DNA from: Bacteroidales bacterium
GTDB taxonomy: Bacteria; Bacteroidota; Bacteroidia; Bacteroidales; UBA932
DNA length: 33,405 nt
NCBI GenBank assembly: GCA_022648545.1
Contig: JALCMP010000023.1
Location: 1-33,405, forward strand
Direction: 5' to 3'
Shown here: positions 17,561 to 26,931 of the stretch, piece by piece
Position numbering within the stretch: the first letter of the stretch is position 1
Layout: each line of letters opens with the position of its first letter
Notes under the pieces: generated by a model
The model's input: only the letters and a program-made list of their open reading frames with translations
What the model was told of the DNA's origin: nothing
Databases searched by the model: none
Position numbers and translations under genes: made by a program

Positions 17561-18805
17561 CTAATTTTGCGCCGATGTCCAGTCGCTCCATGATGGCCTT
17601 CCTGCATTGTTCCTGCGTATTTCAGGAGTTGTATTTACCTGGAAATCGTTCGTCGAATTGTTTGTATCCTGATAAATTATCTGTCCGCCCTTGTCTATGC
17701 TTTTGGTTCCTTCTATTTTTCTTGAAATGCTTTCGCCGACATATGCTCCTGAACACCATATCGCTCCTGCATCAAGCTCGTTGCAAATTCTTTTTTTATC
17801 GAGGCTGGCGTCATTCTTTATGCAGTCCACTGCATCTAGAATATCAGTTTTGAGAACTTGTCTTGCCAATGTTGCAAGACCGTTTGTCGGTTCAAGGAAA
17901 TTACTGTCTTCGAGAGCGATGCTCGGATGAAATATGATCAGAGCGGTTCCGAATACTGAAGTGAGATATTGTTTTGAATTGTTACCCGATGCATTGCATA
18001 CATATTCCATGTTTATTGCATTGCAATCCGTTTGTTTTGAACTGTAATCCTGTATATACGTTTCGAAATCTGCCGTAGAAAGATCTACCGGAGAATTAGG
18101 GTTTGCTGTCTTATGATTGGTTGCGTATTGTGCTATTACTATTGATTCGCCCGGTTTTACAGGGTAGTCTGTTCCGTTTCCGGGTATTTTCCATATTATC
18201 TTTCCGCAGAATAAGTAATTTGAGGCATCACCCTCCAGTCCTACAGCTCCGGTATAATCAAATATCTGATATGAAAGAGCTTCTGCAAGGCATATTCCGT
18301 CGGCATATACGATGTGAGAACTGTTGTTGTAAAGTTCATAGAACTGGTCGCGGAAATATATTCCGTTAGTGGAGGTACGGCAGCCGGTATAGTATATTTC
18401 CTTAAAAATTATATCGCTTGCCTTTGTTGCGCTTACGGTAATCGAACAACTTTCCCCGGAAGACGTAATTTCCTTATTTGAAAGCGATCCAGTATAATTA
18501 TATGTGAAATCGTTTTCCGTTACGGTTGCAGCTACCGTAATATTATATACGCCGGTAATAAGCGAATCCGTATTTATTGTAGTTCCGTTGGAATGTGTCG
18601 TATAAGTGTAATCCGAACCTACGCTTGCAAATGTAACATCAAAGGACTTCGGAGTTGGTATGTTGCTCGAAATTCCTGAAACATCAAGAGATACCGTTGC
18701 TGAAAGATATTTTACAGAATTGTCTTTAGAACAGGATGTGAACATTAAAAGAACTGCTGCCGATAATACGGTCAACGTCTTTTGAATAAATGTGTTTTTA
18801 ATCAT
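17561..18805 (-). CDS. DUF4876-family surface lipoprotein
   Basis: 414 residues. The lipoprotein signal ends LLMFTSC with the lipidated cysteine at 25, followed by SKDNS, a charged sequence after the cysteine consistent with surface export in Bacteroidota. An Ig-like domain with YTYTTHSNGTT-type repeats spans about 33-140. A C-terminal domain then starts at IIFKEIYYTGCRTSTNGI and contains DQFYELYNNSSH, the DUF4876 signature. It probably acts as the substrate-binding lid or partner of the TonB-dependent receptor encoded 12 bases upstream, in the way SusD pairs with SusC, although it is not a SusD homologue. Confidence 0.82.
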   Translation of the reverse strand: MIKNTFIQKTLTVLSAAVLLMFTSCSKDNSVKYLSATVSLDVSGISSNIPTPKSFDVTFASVGSDYTYTTHSNGTTINTDSLITGVYNITVAATVTENDFTYNYTGSLSNKEITSSGESCSITVSATKASDIIFKEIYYTGCRTSTNGIYFRDQFYELYNNSSHIVYADGICLAEALSYQIFDYTGAVGLEGDASNYLFCGKIIWKIPGNGTDYPVKPGESIVIAQYATNHKTANPNSPVDLSTADFETYIQDYSSKQTDCNAINMEYVCNASGNNSKQYLTSVFGTALIIFHPSIALEDSNFLEPTNGLATLARQVLKTDILDAVDCIKNDASLDKKRICNELDAGAIWCSGAYVGESISRKIEGTKSIDKGGQIIYQDTNNSTNDFQVNTTPEIRRNNAGRPSWSDWTSAQN

Positions 18806-18817
18806 GATAATGGGAAA

Positions 18818-21634
18818 TTATATTTTAAATTTAATTTCAAAACCGAAATACATAGGATTATTTAATTCCGTATATGAACCGTTGGTCCTTTCGGATCTGT
18901 CAAGAGGACGTGAATTGAATAAATTGTTTACGTAAAAAGAGGCCGTGAGGAAGTCTTTTATTTCCTTTGATACGTTGATGTTGAATACGACCGTGGTTTT
19001 GGTCTTTTCTTTTATGAATCTGCTTGATGATCTTTGATCTATCATATATTTGAATTCGTCGGAGCCGGCTAACGAAGGATCGAAGTCATATACCTGTCCG
19101 TCCGAATTGGAAATATATCTCTGGAAGATTTCGTCGTTATGGTAGTTCGTCCAGCTTTTGGTAAAGAAGTTGGCCTGGGCGGTAAGAGTTACTACGAATC
19201 CTATCGACGGGATATTGTGCGTAATGCGGAGCGTCGACAGGAATCTTTCATAATTGTATTTTGATATTTTGGGGTCGTATACTGCTACATTGCTGTTTAT
19301 CTTGCTTCCCGAATGTGAATTTATATCAAACGCATATCCCTTGTCGGTGTGCATCGTATGCATCCATGCTCCGTTAATGTAAAACGAAGTTTTTATGGGA
19401 TCGAATCTTCCCAAATTAAGTTCGTATTCTATTCCGTAGTTGTGTATATAGTTGTTGTTGAGAGGCATGTAATATGTGAAAAATGTATGTGTATCGGTGG
19501 TCAGGTCCAATACCGGATAACCATCGGCATCCGAGGATGTTTTCGTGTAATATTTATAAGGAAGCCATTTTATGGTATTGAAGGTTTTTCCGAAATTATA
19601 TCCGTTCTTCATCAGTTCATCATAAAACGTGACGGCTAATTTGTATTTCTTGAAGAAAATTAGATCCAAACCTGCTTCGTATTTGCGATTTTTGGCAATT
19701 TCAAGGTCTGGATTTTTGGTGTCGTATATATACGTCGTACAAAGGACCAGCTGTTCTTTTTTGTCGGATGCATTTATACTATTGTAATTTGTTTGGTCGT
19801 AATATGCGTTGTTCGGATATAAATAGCTGGAGGTCGGGGCTTTTGCCGTAATTCCATAACCGCCCCTCAGTATAGCCCTGCCGGGTAATATTTCATATGA
19901 TGCATTTATTCTCGGGGTTACGGTATTCAGGGAATTGACCATGTCGAGCCTCAATCCGGCGGTTATGTTCAATTTTCTCTTTAATATGTTTGTTGCGAAC
20001 GAATTTTCAACAAAAAGGCCGAACCGGTTTACGAAAGGAATATCCGAAAGATCTCTGGATCTATATCCGGAATTCTGATTGCCGAGGGGAGGTGCGTCGT
20101 CATTAAAAACGAGTCCTTTTCCCAAATTGCCGTCGGACTGGAAATCTGCACCGAGCAAAATCTTTTCGCTTGTATTTTTCCAGTTCTTATAAAAGTTCAG
20201 AGTCAGCTTGGCAAAGGTGCTTAATTCTTTTCCGTAAAAATCATAATGCGAAAAATATTCATATGGAGTATAGGTAGCATATTCATTTTCCTGACCAGGT
20301 CCGAATTTGGTTATTTCGTTGCCTTCGGAATCATATATATGTTTTCCTTTGGTATTGCTTAGAGTTGTGCCGCTCGTCATATTTGTGGAATAAATATATA
20401 CGGCGTTTTCATAAATCTGTTCCTTGAACGATTTTTTATTTGTAAAACTGTTGGAAACATCGTAGTTCAATGATTTAAGCCATCCCTTGTTTATATTCCA
20501 CGATCCGTTGGAAGCAAAACGGTATCCGGTATTAGTCCCACCTGAAGATAATCTGGAACTTGCATCGTCCGGGTTGTGGTTTCTGGTATCCCTGCCATAC
20601 TTGAATTCCAGCGACGTATTGGTGTTGAAGTTTTTGAAATGCTTTGACCATAAGGCTTTAAGGTTGTATCTCTGATAATGGGCGTATGCTTCCGTGGTTT
20701 TGGCATTACTGTATGCGTAGTCGGTGCTGAAATGTATTTCTCCGCCTTTTTCTCCGAGTGCCATTCCTTTGGATATGTATGTCTGGAAAATCTTCGGGTC
20801 GGTTTTTATTCTTACGGTCAGCGGTTCTATGCCTGCCTTGGACTTTACAATGACGGCGCCTGACGTCAGATCTCCGTATTGTACGGAAGGGATTCCCCTT
20901 ATGACTTCCACGGATTCTATGTCGTCCGTGGAAATTGACCGTACGTCTACTCCGGAATTAGGCTGCGAGCCTATCGTTGCTGCTCCTGAACTGGCGATGC
21001 TCGAAGACACTCCTGTTATTGCGGTGTTTATCCCTTCCATGTTGGCGTTGTTTGAAACGGGGGAACCGTCTATGATGATCGCCGTTCCAAGACTGCTTGC
21101 GGACGTGGGGTCCGCCGTTCTAAGGCTTATGGTCTGGCTTTGTGCAAGGTCCGGATTGTCAAGTTCCGATCCGGGGAGCAATTGCAGGATATCTTTTAGC
21201 GAGCTGGTTTGTGCGTGGTCTATTGCCTGCCTCGATATTATGGATGCTGTTGCTTCTCCTGCCTTGCTCCGGCTGGCTATTATGTTTACCTCTTTTAACC
21301 TGAATGACGAAATTTGCATTTTGAAATCGTATTTCGTTTTTCCGGATGACGACAGATTTATTGTGGTATCTATTGTCTTGTAACCGATCATTTGTACAGT
21401 AAGTTCGTATTTGCCTGCATTCAGCTTGCTGAAAGAGTATTTCCCGGCAGATGTGGTAGTCGTATATATCCCTATGGGTTTTAATGCGACGGTAGCATAA
21501 TCCATTGGAACGATTTTGCCGTTTTCGGCGGTCGTAATTTTTCCGTAAAGTTCAAATGTACCGGTTTGGGCACTGGCCAGACCTTCCGCAGTCAGATAAA
21601 TGAACAGAAGGCAGATGATGTTTTTAATTTTCAT
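18818..21634 (-). CDS. TonB-dependent outer-membrane receptor
   Basis: 938 residues from ATG at 21634. I prefer this to an in-frame ATG at 21655 because it begins a clean signal peptide (MKIKNIICLLFIYLTAEGLASAQ region). Domains in order: carboxypeptidase-like regulatory domain (about 27-107, with YELTVQMIGYKTID), plug domain (about 115-250, with LKDILQLLPGSEL and AIIIDGSPVSNN, then VEVIRGIPSVQYGD), and a 22-strand barrel ending in FGFEIKFKI. It imports a ligand with energy from TonB. It overlaps the peptidase gene by 11 bases and is followed by the DUF4876 lipoprotein, so the ligand may be a peptide released by that peptidase. Confidence 0.9.
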   Translation of the reverse strand: MKIKNIICLLFIYLTAEGLASAQTGTFELYGKITTAENGKIVPMDYATVALKPIGIYTTTTSAGKYSFSKLNAGKYELTVQMIGYKTIDTTINLSSSGKTKYDFKMQISSFRLKEVNIIASRSKAGEATASIISRQAIDHAQTSSLKDILQLLPGSELDNPDLAQSQTISLRTADPTSASSLGTAIIIDGSPVSNNANMEGINTAITGVSSSIASSGAATIGSQPNSGVDVRSISTDDIESVEVIRGIPSVQYGDLTSGAVIVKSKAGIEPLTVRIKTDPKIFQTYISKGMALGEKGGEIHFSTDYAYSNAKTTEAYAHYQRYNLKALWSKHFKNFNTNTSLEFKYGRDTRNHNPDDASSRLSSGGTNTGYRFASNGSWNINKGWLKSLNYDVSNSFTNKKSFKEQIYENAVYIYSTNMTSGTTLSNTKGKHIYDSEGNEITKFGPGQENEYATYTPYEYFSHYDFYGKELSTFAKLTLNFYKNWKNTSEKILLGADFQSDGNLGKGLVFNDDAPPLGNQNSGYRSRDLSDIPFVNRFGLFVENSFATNILKRKLNITAGLRLDMVNSLNTVTPRINASYEILPGRAILRGGYGITAKAPTSSYLYPNNAYYDQTNYNSINASDKKEQLVLCTTYIYDTKNPDLEIAKNRKYEAGLDLIFFKKYKLAVTFYDELMKNGYNFGKTFNTIKWLPYKYYTKTSSDADGYPVLDLTTDTHTFFTYYMPLNNNYIHNYGIEYELNLGRFDPIKTSFYINGAWMHTMHTDKGYAFDINSHSGSKINSNVAVYDPKISKYNYERFLSTLRITHNIPSIGFVVTLTAQANFFTKSWTNYHNDEIFQRYISNSDGQVYDFDPSLAGSDEFKYMIDQRSSSRFIKEKTKTTVVFNINVSKEIKDFLTASFYVNNLFNSRPLDRSERTNGSYTELNNPMYFGFEIKFKI

Positions 21635-23852
21635 ATTTGTATGTGAGTCTTGCAACGGTTTTCCGAAGTTCTTCCTTTATATCTTCGTCCGATATTGTCC
21701 CAATAATTTTGTTGCAGGAACTTATTATATATTCTTTTCTATATGAATATGAATACCATCCGAGAGCTTCTGTTGCCGCAAGTCTTAATTCTTTGTTTTT
21801 GCCGTTGCTTATAAGCTTTATCATCTCTTCGGCCGCCTCCGGGTTGCATCTGTTCCTTTGTGCGGAGATAGTAAATCTTTTCGTCTTGTCTTTTACAGAA
21901 GGGTTGTTGATGTCGGCGAATTCTTTTAAATCGTTCCCGTATGATATTTTTATATTTCTTAACATTTTGTCATAATCGCGGCGTTCCGGCCATATGCCTT
22001 TGTGTGCATTGTATATCGAGTCCATCAAGTTTTTTACCTGCTCGTACGGATATAATGCGACGGCTCTTTTAAGATGGAATACAACTCTTGATGTTTCGTG
22101 CGGATTTAGGTAATGTTCTATCGTAGGTCTGAGCAGCATCGGAGCTCCGCATACTTCGTCGTATTTTGCCGCAAGTCTTCTAAGCAGTTCGTAAGGATCG
22201 TCAAGTGCAGTTGCAATTGCCTGTTCGGAAAGCGGTGATCTTTTTCTTATGAGAGTCATAAAGGCTTCGAGCCTCACATTGAGTTCCGGAGCTGTTTTTA
22301 ATATGTTCAGAATCTCCATATCAGGAATTTTGCCCATTGCGGAAGCCTGTTTTATTGCAAAGGCCCTTATGTCGGCCTCTTCGGATTGCAACATTTTTTT
22401 TATGAGAGGGTAGTTTGGCCGGGCTATTTCCATGTCCAGTGTCCTTTGCTTTGTGCCGTATTTTTTACAGATGGTTTTATGCCTGCCGTCGGGTTGCGAA
22501 AAAGAATATGTTGGGTCTCCGAATATATGAGATTCGAGCGTCATGTGTTGTTTTGCCCAGTTTCCTACGCATACGCCGTATGAGAGAAGACCCATCAATT
22601 CGTTTTTCCAATGATCCTGTATTATGTTTACGCTGTTTGCAAATACGTCCATCGTGGACGATTTGCTGTCAAAGGCATACCTTGCTGCCATATAGTCGTC
22701 ATGTATGAATGCTCCGTTGAAACATGCGTCGAGTATTAGAACTTTTACCCCGGAACCATAATCGTTCATATCATCTAAGACGTTAACCATGGAAGCGTCT
22801 GTTAGGGAGTCTTCGGCTGTTACTTTACTATCGAAAGTATTGTTTATCCAGTCTGCTGGAATGTCGTATTCTTTCAAATAGTATTTTCTCGCCTTTGCTG
22901 TATCGCGTGCGTTCCTTATTTTTCCGCGGAAAAACTTTTTGGCAAAATCTATATATTCTCCGGCGTTGTAGGTATAAGGAGTTTTGCTAAGAAATTGTTC
23001 GTCGGGTTCTCCGTGATGGTGCAGGAAAGCCAGGTCCAGGGAAGTGTCTGCAAGAATTTCCTTAAGTCTCGGTTTTATGTATCTGTCTTCGTCAAAATTT
23101 ATGAATGAAACCTTTTCATCCGGGCCCTTGAATCCCATCTGTTCGTATATGGCCCTGTCTTCATCTATTCTTGCATTGAAGCTTTCGGAACTGTTCCCGT
23201 ATCCTGCAAAGTGGAACACGTTGTCCATCTTTTCTTCTTTTTGCTTTGCAGCTGCGCTCCTTTCGAGGAATCCGGCTATGTATTGTGAAAATGAAACTTG
23301 GGGATTATCCTTGCGCGGTTTTATTCTTGCAGAGTATATGTTGCAATTTATATATTGGGCGGAATTTTTTGCCAGGTTATAATAATAAAGAAGAGAGTCC
23401 GAGGTGTCGCGTTTTATAAAATCGAATTTCAATCCGAAATCATCGTAATATCTGTCCGAAGGAACGGATGATTGTTTCCATTTTCTTTTGGGATTCATCT
23501 TGAAGGCTGTTGCAAGATAATTTGCACCCCTTACCATTGCAACCGGAATGTCTCCTACAAGTACGGCCCCTTCCAGATTCCTGTTATTATAAAGAGACTC
23601 CAAAGTGTCCCTTATGGCTTCCGGAGCAGTATCTTTGCCGGTTATTATTATAAATGCGTTTTTCCCGTCGTATTTTTTTATCGATGATGCATAATCCTTC
23701 ACTTGTTTTTCAACGTTTCCATATGTGTTACGGTCTATGACTATGGCAACGGATGTTGCGGATTTTCTTATTGGGGTGTTTTTGAATGATGAAACAACAA
23801 TTACCATTGCTGTAATTGCTGATAAAAACGAAAGGGTATTTATTTTTCTCAT
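21624..23852 (-). CDS. C25 gingipain-like cysteine peptidase with C-terminal HEAT repeats
   Basis: 742 residues. A hydrophobic N-terminal segment (about 5-22) acts as signal or anchor. The caspase-haemoglobinase fold is visible as LEGAVLVGDIPVAMVR (about 93-108), the catalytic His-Gly pair H280-G281 in LAFLHHHGEPDEQ, and the catalytic cysteine C377 in VLILDACFNGAFIHDDY. HIFGDPTYSF (442-451) ends the catalytic domain, as FGDP does in gingipains. The C-terminal 280 residues read as HEAT-type helical repeats (IRAFAIKQASAMGKI, LRLAATEALGW) and lack the type IX secretion C-terminal domain. It leads a five-gene operon with a TonB receptor, so secreted or periplasmic protein digestion is the likely job. 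Confidence 0.78.
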   Translation of the reverse strand: MRKINTLSFLSAITAMVIVVSSFKNTPIRKSATSVAIVIDRNTYGNVEKQVKDYASSIKKYDGKNAFIIITGKDTAPEAIRDTLESLYNNRNLEGAVLVGDIPVAMVRGANYLATAFKMNPKRKWKQSSVPSDRYYDDFGLKFDFIKRDTSDSLLYYYNLAKNSAQYINCNIYSARIKPRKDNPQVSFSQYIAGFLERSAAAKQKEEKMDNVFHFAGYGNSSESFNARIDEDRAIYEQMGFKGPDEKVSFINFDEDRYIKPRLKEILADTSLDLAFLHHHGEPDEQFLSKTPYTYNAGEYIDFAKKFFRGKIRNARDTAKARKYYLKEYDIPADWINNTFDSKVTAEDSLTDASMVNVLDDMNDYGSGVKVLILDACFNGAFIHDDYMAARYAFDSKSSTMDVFANSVNIIQDHWKNELMGLLSYGVCVGNWAKQHMTLESHIFGDPTYSFSQPDGRHKTICKKYGTKQRTLDMEIARPNYPLIKKMLQSEEADIRAFAIKQASAMGKIPDMEILNILKTAPELNVRLEAFMTLIRKRSPLSEQAIATALDDPYELLRRLAAKYDEVCGAPMLLRPTIEHYLNPHETSRVVFHLKRAVALYPYEQVKNLMDSIYNAHKGIWPERRDYDKMLRNIKISYGNDLKEFADINNPSVKDKTKRFTISAQRNRCNPEAAEEMIKLISNGKNKELRLAATEALGWYSYSYRKEYIISSCNKIIGTISDEDIKEELRKTVARLTYKYEN

Positions 23853-24065
23853 TTTGGGGGTGTGATATTTGACTTTCTTTGGGTATTATTAAACTTTAAA
23901 TCTGCTTACGTTTTATAAGCAAATGCAAAGATAGAAAATATTACTATAATGTAATATCCTAAAGAATAGGGATATATACGTTCGTTTTTAGTTATAATTT
24001 ATTATAGTATAATCATTTATGAGAGTTTAAATATGAATTTTTAATGATTTTATATAATAAAAATT
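23853..24065. promoter_or_regulatory. Intergenic region with promoter-like element for the peptidase operon
   Basis: 213 very AT-rich bases. On the minus strand TATCTTTG at 23933-23926 matches the Bacteroidota -7 consensus TAnnTTTG, giving a leader of roughly 70 bases before the ATG at 23852. No TTG stands at the expected upstream distance, so the promoter is weak or activated. The remaining part towards 24065 contains short palindromic AT words but no clear terminator for the outer-membrane gene that ends at 24066. Confidence 0.4.
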
Positions 24066-26732
24066 TTATCTGAGGGAATATCTTACGGTCAACAGCAGGG
24101 AAATAGGCCGCATTTCGTAATTATATTCGTAATCCGTTATATCGGAATATATCCTTTCATGATATCTGCTTGTATTGCTAAGGTTCCATCCCGTTAATTT
24201 ATATTGAAATCGTTTTGTTTTGTACGATAATGATGCATCCGTAAAAAACATCGACTTGCTTCCCGATGTTATTGAATTGTTGTAGTAATGTTCTCCGACT
24301 GCGGTTAATGTAAGTTTTTTTGAAAATGTAATGAAAAGCGAAATTTTCTGATGTAATGATTTGAAAGGTTTCAATTCGGTAGTATTATTTTTTATTTCGC
24401 TTTTGCTTCGTCCGTATGTTAATGTGTAATCAGTTCTGAAGGCTTCGCATAGTCTCGAAGATATTTCCAGTCCGGTCGTAAAGCTGTGGCTTGTTACATC
24501 CATAATGTCGCCCTGTCTGAGTACCTGGGTCTTTGATGTTGTGATGGATGCCGGAATCGCTATGGTGGTTTCTATATTGTCGAATCGTTTTTCTATGCGT
24601 CCGCTGGATGTCAGAGAGGAAAAGTCGTGGTCGATTGCAAAGGACTCTATTTTCGTGAGCGAGCCCAGGTATTCGGATCCGTACATGAGATTCGATTTCC
24701 CCTTTTGATAGCTCGTTCCCAAAGAGGCGAACAGGGAGATAAGTGCGTTGCCGTATTTCAGATCGGCGGAATAATTCTGGAATTTTACGTCTCTTAATTT
24801 TCCTTCCCTGCTGGAAATCGTTCTGTAGTCGGTCATTATATATCCGCTGTAATTATTATCGCCCAGCCCTATATCTTCAAAGCAGGATGCCCTTGCATTG
24901 AATTTAAGGTCAGGGGTTATTGCAATGTACAGGGAGGAACCCGGAGAAAATAAGGTCTTATGCGTGTTGTTTATTTGCTCTATGTTCCTGTCGTTTATTT
25001 TCTGGTACATGTAATCTATGTTCGTCCCTATTGTAAATTCCATGTTGGAGGTCCTGTAGCCTCCGAATATGCCGCTATATCCGTCGAGTCTTCTTGAAAA
25101 TATGTTGTTTGTAAGTGAATCGGCCGCTTGCGTTATGCTTCCGCTATGATTGTTTTCGTAAAGGGAACCGTCCATGTCGTATGTGTTGGCTTTTATTCCT
25201 GCATTAACTGAAATATTAAAAGTTCCGAAGTCGTAATTTCCGAAAATATGTTCGTCGGTTGAGAATCTGTTTACATCAACCCTCTGAACTGCCGATTTGT
25301 TTTCCCCGGTGGCATTTCCGAATATTTCTGGAAACAGGACTGGCTTTACCTTTAATGTGGAAGGCAGGTGGTAAAAGTTAACATCGGAATTTATGTATGT
25401 CCTTATTTTTCCGAATACCCTCAGGAGGTTGAAATGGTTTGTCATTTGTATTTTGGGAACGTTAAGTTTTTGCAGGCATGTATCGCCGCCGGTTATGACG
25501 CTTCCGCGGTTTTTATCCCATTCGGATATAAGGTTGAATTTATCGTTAAGGTATCCGCTTTCCTTGTTTGATTCATATGAAGTCCTGAAGTTAATATTGT
25601 CGGTTTGTTCGTGTGCATGTGTGTTTTCCTTTATATTTACCGGATCCTTATCCGATATGTAATATTTCGTATCGGAAAACGCGTCGAATTTTTGTATATC
25701 GTGGTAGTAGTTCGTATTGAATCTTAAGGTTACGTCTTTTGCTAATTTGAATATTGAATTGAGCGAAACGGCATTGGTGTTGTTTTTCATATATCTTTCC
25801 ACGTCTGTATCCGGGGTGCCGGGTTTGTAAATGCCGAGCATCGAATAGGCTTCGTGTGTTTCTCCGTACAGAGGGGAGAATTCCGACAGTATGTCTTCTC
25901 CGCAGTTGTTTCCTTCATATGTGAGAAAATACTGGTATTTTGCCTTAAATCTCATCATAACGTAATGTGCGTCCCACATCCACGGTTTGTAGCCGGCGCC
26001 CGCCAGTATGGTATAGGCAGTAGTCCCTTTCGCCTTGTTCTTGAGCTTTAGATTTATTGCGGCACTATTGCTGAGTACGGTCTTTTTCAGGGCTTTTATG
26101 GGCTGATGGTTCTCAAGCACCTGCACTGTTGCTATATCTCTTGCATGGATATTATTTACGGCAACTCCGTACCTGCTGCCCATCATGTCCAGTCCTTCTA
26201 CGTAGAACCTGTTTATAGGTTTATCGTTATAATATATCTGACCTGATTTTTTTACGCTTATGCCGGGCATTTTCTTTATTACGTCTGCAATGGAAAAATC
26301 AAGCGAATCTATGTAGCTTGCTACGTTGTAATCCAGCGTATCGCTTCTTCTGGTTATAGATTTTGCCCTGTAAACAACTTCCTTTAATGATAATGCCTGG
26401 AATATTACTTGGAAATCAAGTCTTTGTGAAACCGCCTTTATTTTCTTTTCGGTAGTTTTTATGTTGAAGCCGGTTAGCCTTATAAGGAGGCTGTCGAGAT
26501 TCCCGCTGTATTTAAGGCTGTAGAACCCTGCGGAGTTTGTGTTTGTAAAGGAAAGCAGGGTCCTTCCGCTGCCCGAAAGCAAAAGTACGTTTACGTCTGA
26601 AGCAAGTTTATTGCTTTTTGCAAACCTGACGGTTCCGCTTATTGTTATTTGCGAATGCAAATTTCCGCCTACAAAAAGCAAAAGGGCAAGGAGCCCTGCG
26701 TTAAGGAAGTTTTTCTTAAAAGAGATTTTCAT
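24066..26732 (-). CDS. TonB-receptor-like outer-membrane protein (carboxypeptidase-regulatory domain plus barrel)
   Basis: 888 residues. The signal peptide spans about 1-28 (cleavage near LHSQ). A carboxypeptidase-like regulatory domain follows at 29-112. A plug-like region at 145-215 has DVIKKMPGISV, INRFYVEGLDMMGSRYG and VQVLENHQPIKALK. The rest is a large barrel ending LLLTVRYSLR. This branch of TonB-receptor-like proteins is, from my knowledge of Bacteroidota genomes, often found next to GLPGLI genes, as here. It lies on the same strand as the RiPP cluster, 199 bases after the last GLPGLI gene, with its own promoter. It may be the outer-membrane partner for the modified peptides or their GLPGLI proteins; I saw no obvious TonB box. 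Confidence 0.85.
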   Translation of the reverse strand: MKISFKKNFLNAGLLALLLFVGGNLHSQITISGTVRFAKSNKLASDVNVLLLSGSGRTLLSFTNTNSAGFYSLKYSGNLDSLLIRLTGFNIKTTEKKIKAVSQRLDFQVIFQALSLKEVVYRAKSITRRSDTLDYNVASYIDSLDFSIADVIKKMPGISVKKSGQIYYNDKPINRFYVEGLDMMGSRYGVAVNNIHARDIATVQVLENHQPIKALKKTVLSNSAAINLKLKNKAKGTTAYTILAGAGYKPWMWDAHYVMMRFKAKYQYFLTYEGNNCGEDILSEFSPLYGETHEAYSMLGIYKPGTPDTDVERYMKNNTNAVSLNSIFKLAKDVTLRFNTNYYHDIQKFDAFSDTKYYISDKDPVNIKENTHAHEQTDNINFRTSYESNKESGYLNDKFNLISEWDKNRGSVITGGDTCLQKLNVPKIQMTNHFNLLRVFGKIRTYINSDVNFYHLPSTLKVKPVLFPEIFGNATGENKSAVQRVDVNRFSTDEHIFGNYDFGTFNISVNAGIKANTYDMDGSLYENNHSGSITQAADSLTNNIFSRRLDGYSGIFGGYRTSNMEFTIGTNIDYMYQKINDRNIEQINNTHKTLFSPGSSLYIAITPDLKFNARASCFEDIGLGDNNYSGYIMTDYRTISSREGKLRDVKFQNYSADLKYGNALISLFASLGTSYQKGKSNLMYGSEYLGSLTKIESFAIDHDFSSLTSSGRIEKRFDNIETTIAIPASITTSKTQVLRQGDIMDVTSHSFTTGLEISSRLCEAFRTDYTLTYGRSKSEIKNNTTELKPFKSLHQKISLFITFSKKLTLTAVGEHYYNNSITSGSKSMFFTDASLSYKTKRFQYKLTGWNLSNTSRYHERIYSDITDYEYNYEMRPISLLLTVRYSLR

Positions 26733-26769
26733 TATATGATTATAACTAACCGCATTAGTTTCTAATAAT

Positions 26770-26800
26770 CAAAGTTACAATACATTATTTGAGAGGTCAA
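26770..26800 (-). promoter_or_regulatory. Promoter of the TonB-receptor-like gene
   Basis: On the minus strand TTG (26800-26798) and TAACTTTG (26777-26770) are separated by 20 bases, an exact fit to the Bacteroidota -33/-7 promoter pattern. The predicted transcript starts near 26763, leaving a leader of about 30 bases before the ATG at 26732. The response-regulator-like box at 26803-26828 lies 2 bases upstream of the -33 element, the place of a class II activator. Confidence 0.6.
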
Positions 26801-26802
26801 GG

Positions 26803-26828
26803 AAAATAATCTTAACGGCACCTTAACA
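26803..26828. promoter_or_regulatory. Direct-repeat operator-like box 1
   Basis: The box contains TTAACggcaccTTAAC, two TTAAC half-sites at 11-base spacing, the geometry of OmpR/PhoB-family response-regulator sites. It abuts the -33 element of the downstream promoter. The 26-base box recurs at 26867-26892 with three differences. No two-component gene is in the window, so the regulator is unknown. Confidence 0.5.
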
Positions 26829-26866
26829 AGGGCCTTGTAATATGCTGCTAATCAGTATAGCTTAAA

Positions 26867-26892
26867 AAAATAATCTAAACAGTACCTTAACA
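26867..26892. promoter_or_regulatory. Direct-repeat operator-like box 2
   Basis: It reads TAAACagtaccTTAAC within a 26-base segment matching box 1 at 23 of 26 positions. It is placed 64 bases (about six helical turns) farther upstream on the same face of the DNA, consistent with cooperative binding of the same regulator. Confidence 0.45.
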
Positions 26893-26931
26893 GGCGATTT
26901 TTGAAGGATTTTTTGTTAAAAAAAGCATGTT

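Noticed and set aside
20724-21383. A 219-codon open frame on the plus strand inside the TonB receptor gene
   Set aside because: It lies antisense to the plug region of a clear receptor, has no recognisable domain, and looks like a frame kept open by the codon use of the real gene.
21635-21655. In-frame ATG seven codons upstream of the chosen TonB receptor start
   Set aside because: It adds MQDSHTN ahead of a clean signal peptide and enlarges the overlap with the peptidase gene.
26826-26838. ACAAGGGCCTTGT palindrome as a terminator of the RiPP operon
   Set aside because: It has only a six-base stem with a one-base centre, no T tract, and it overlaps the regulatory box.
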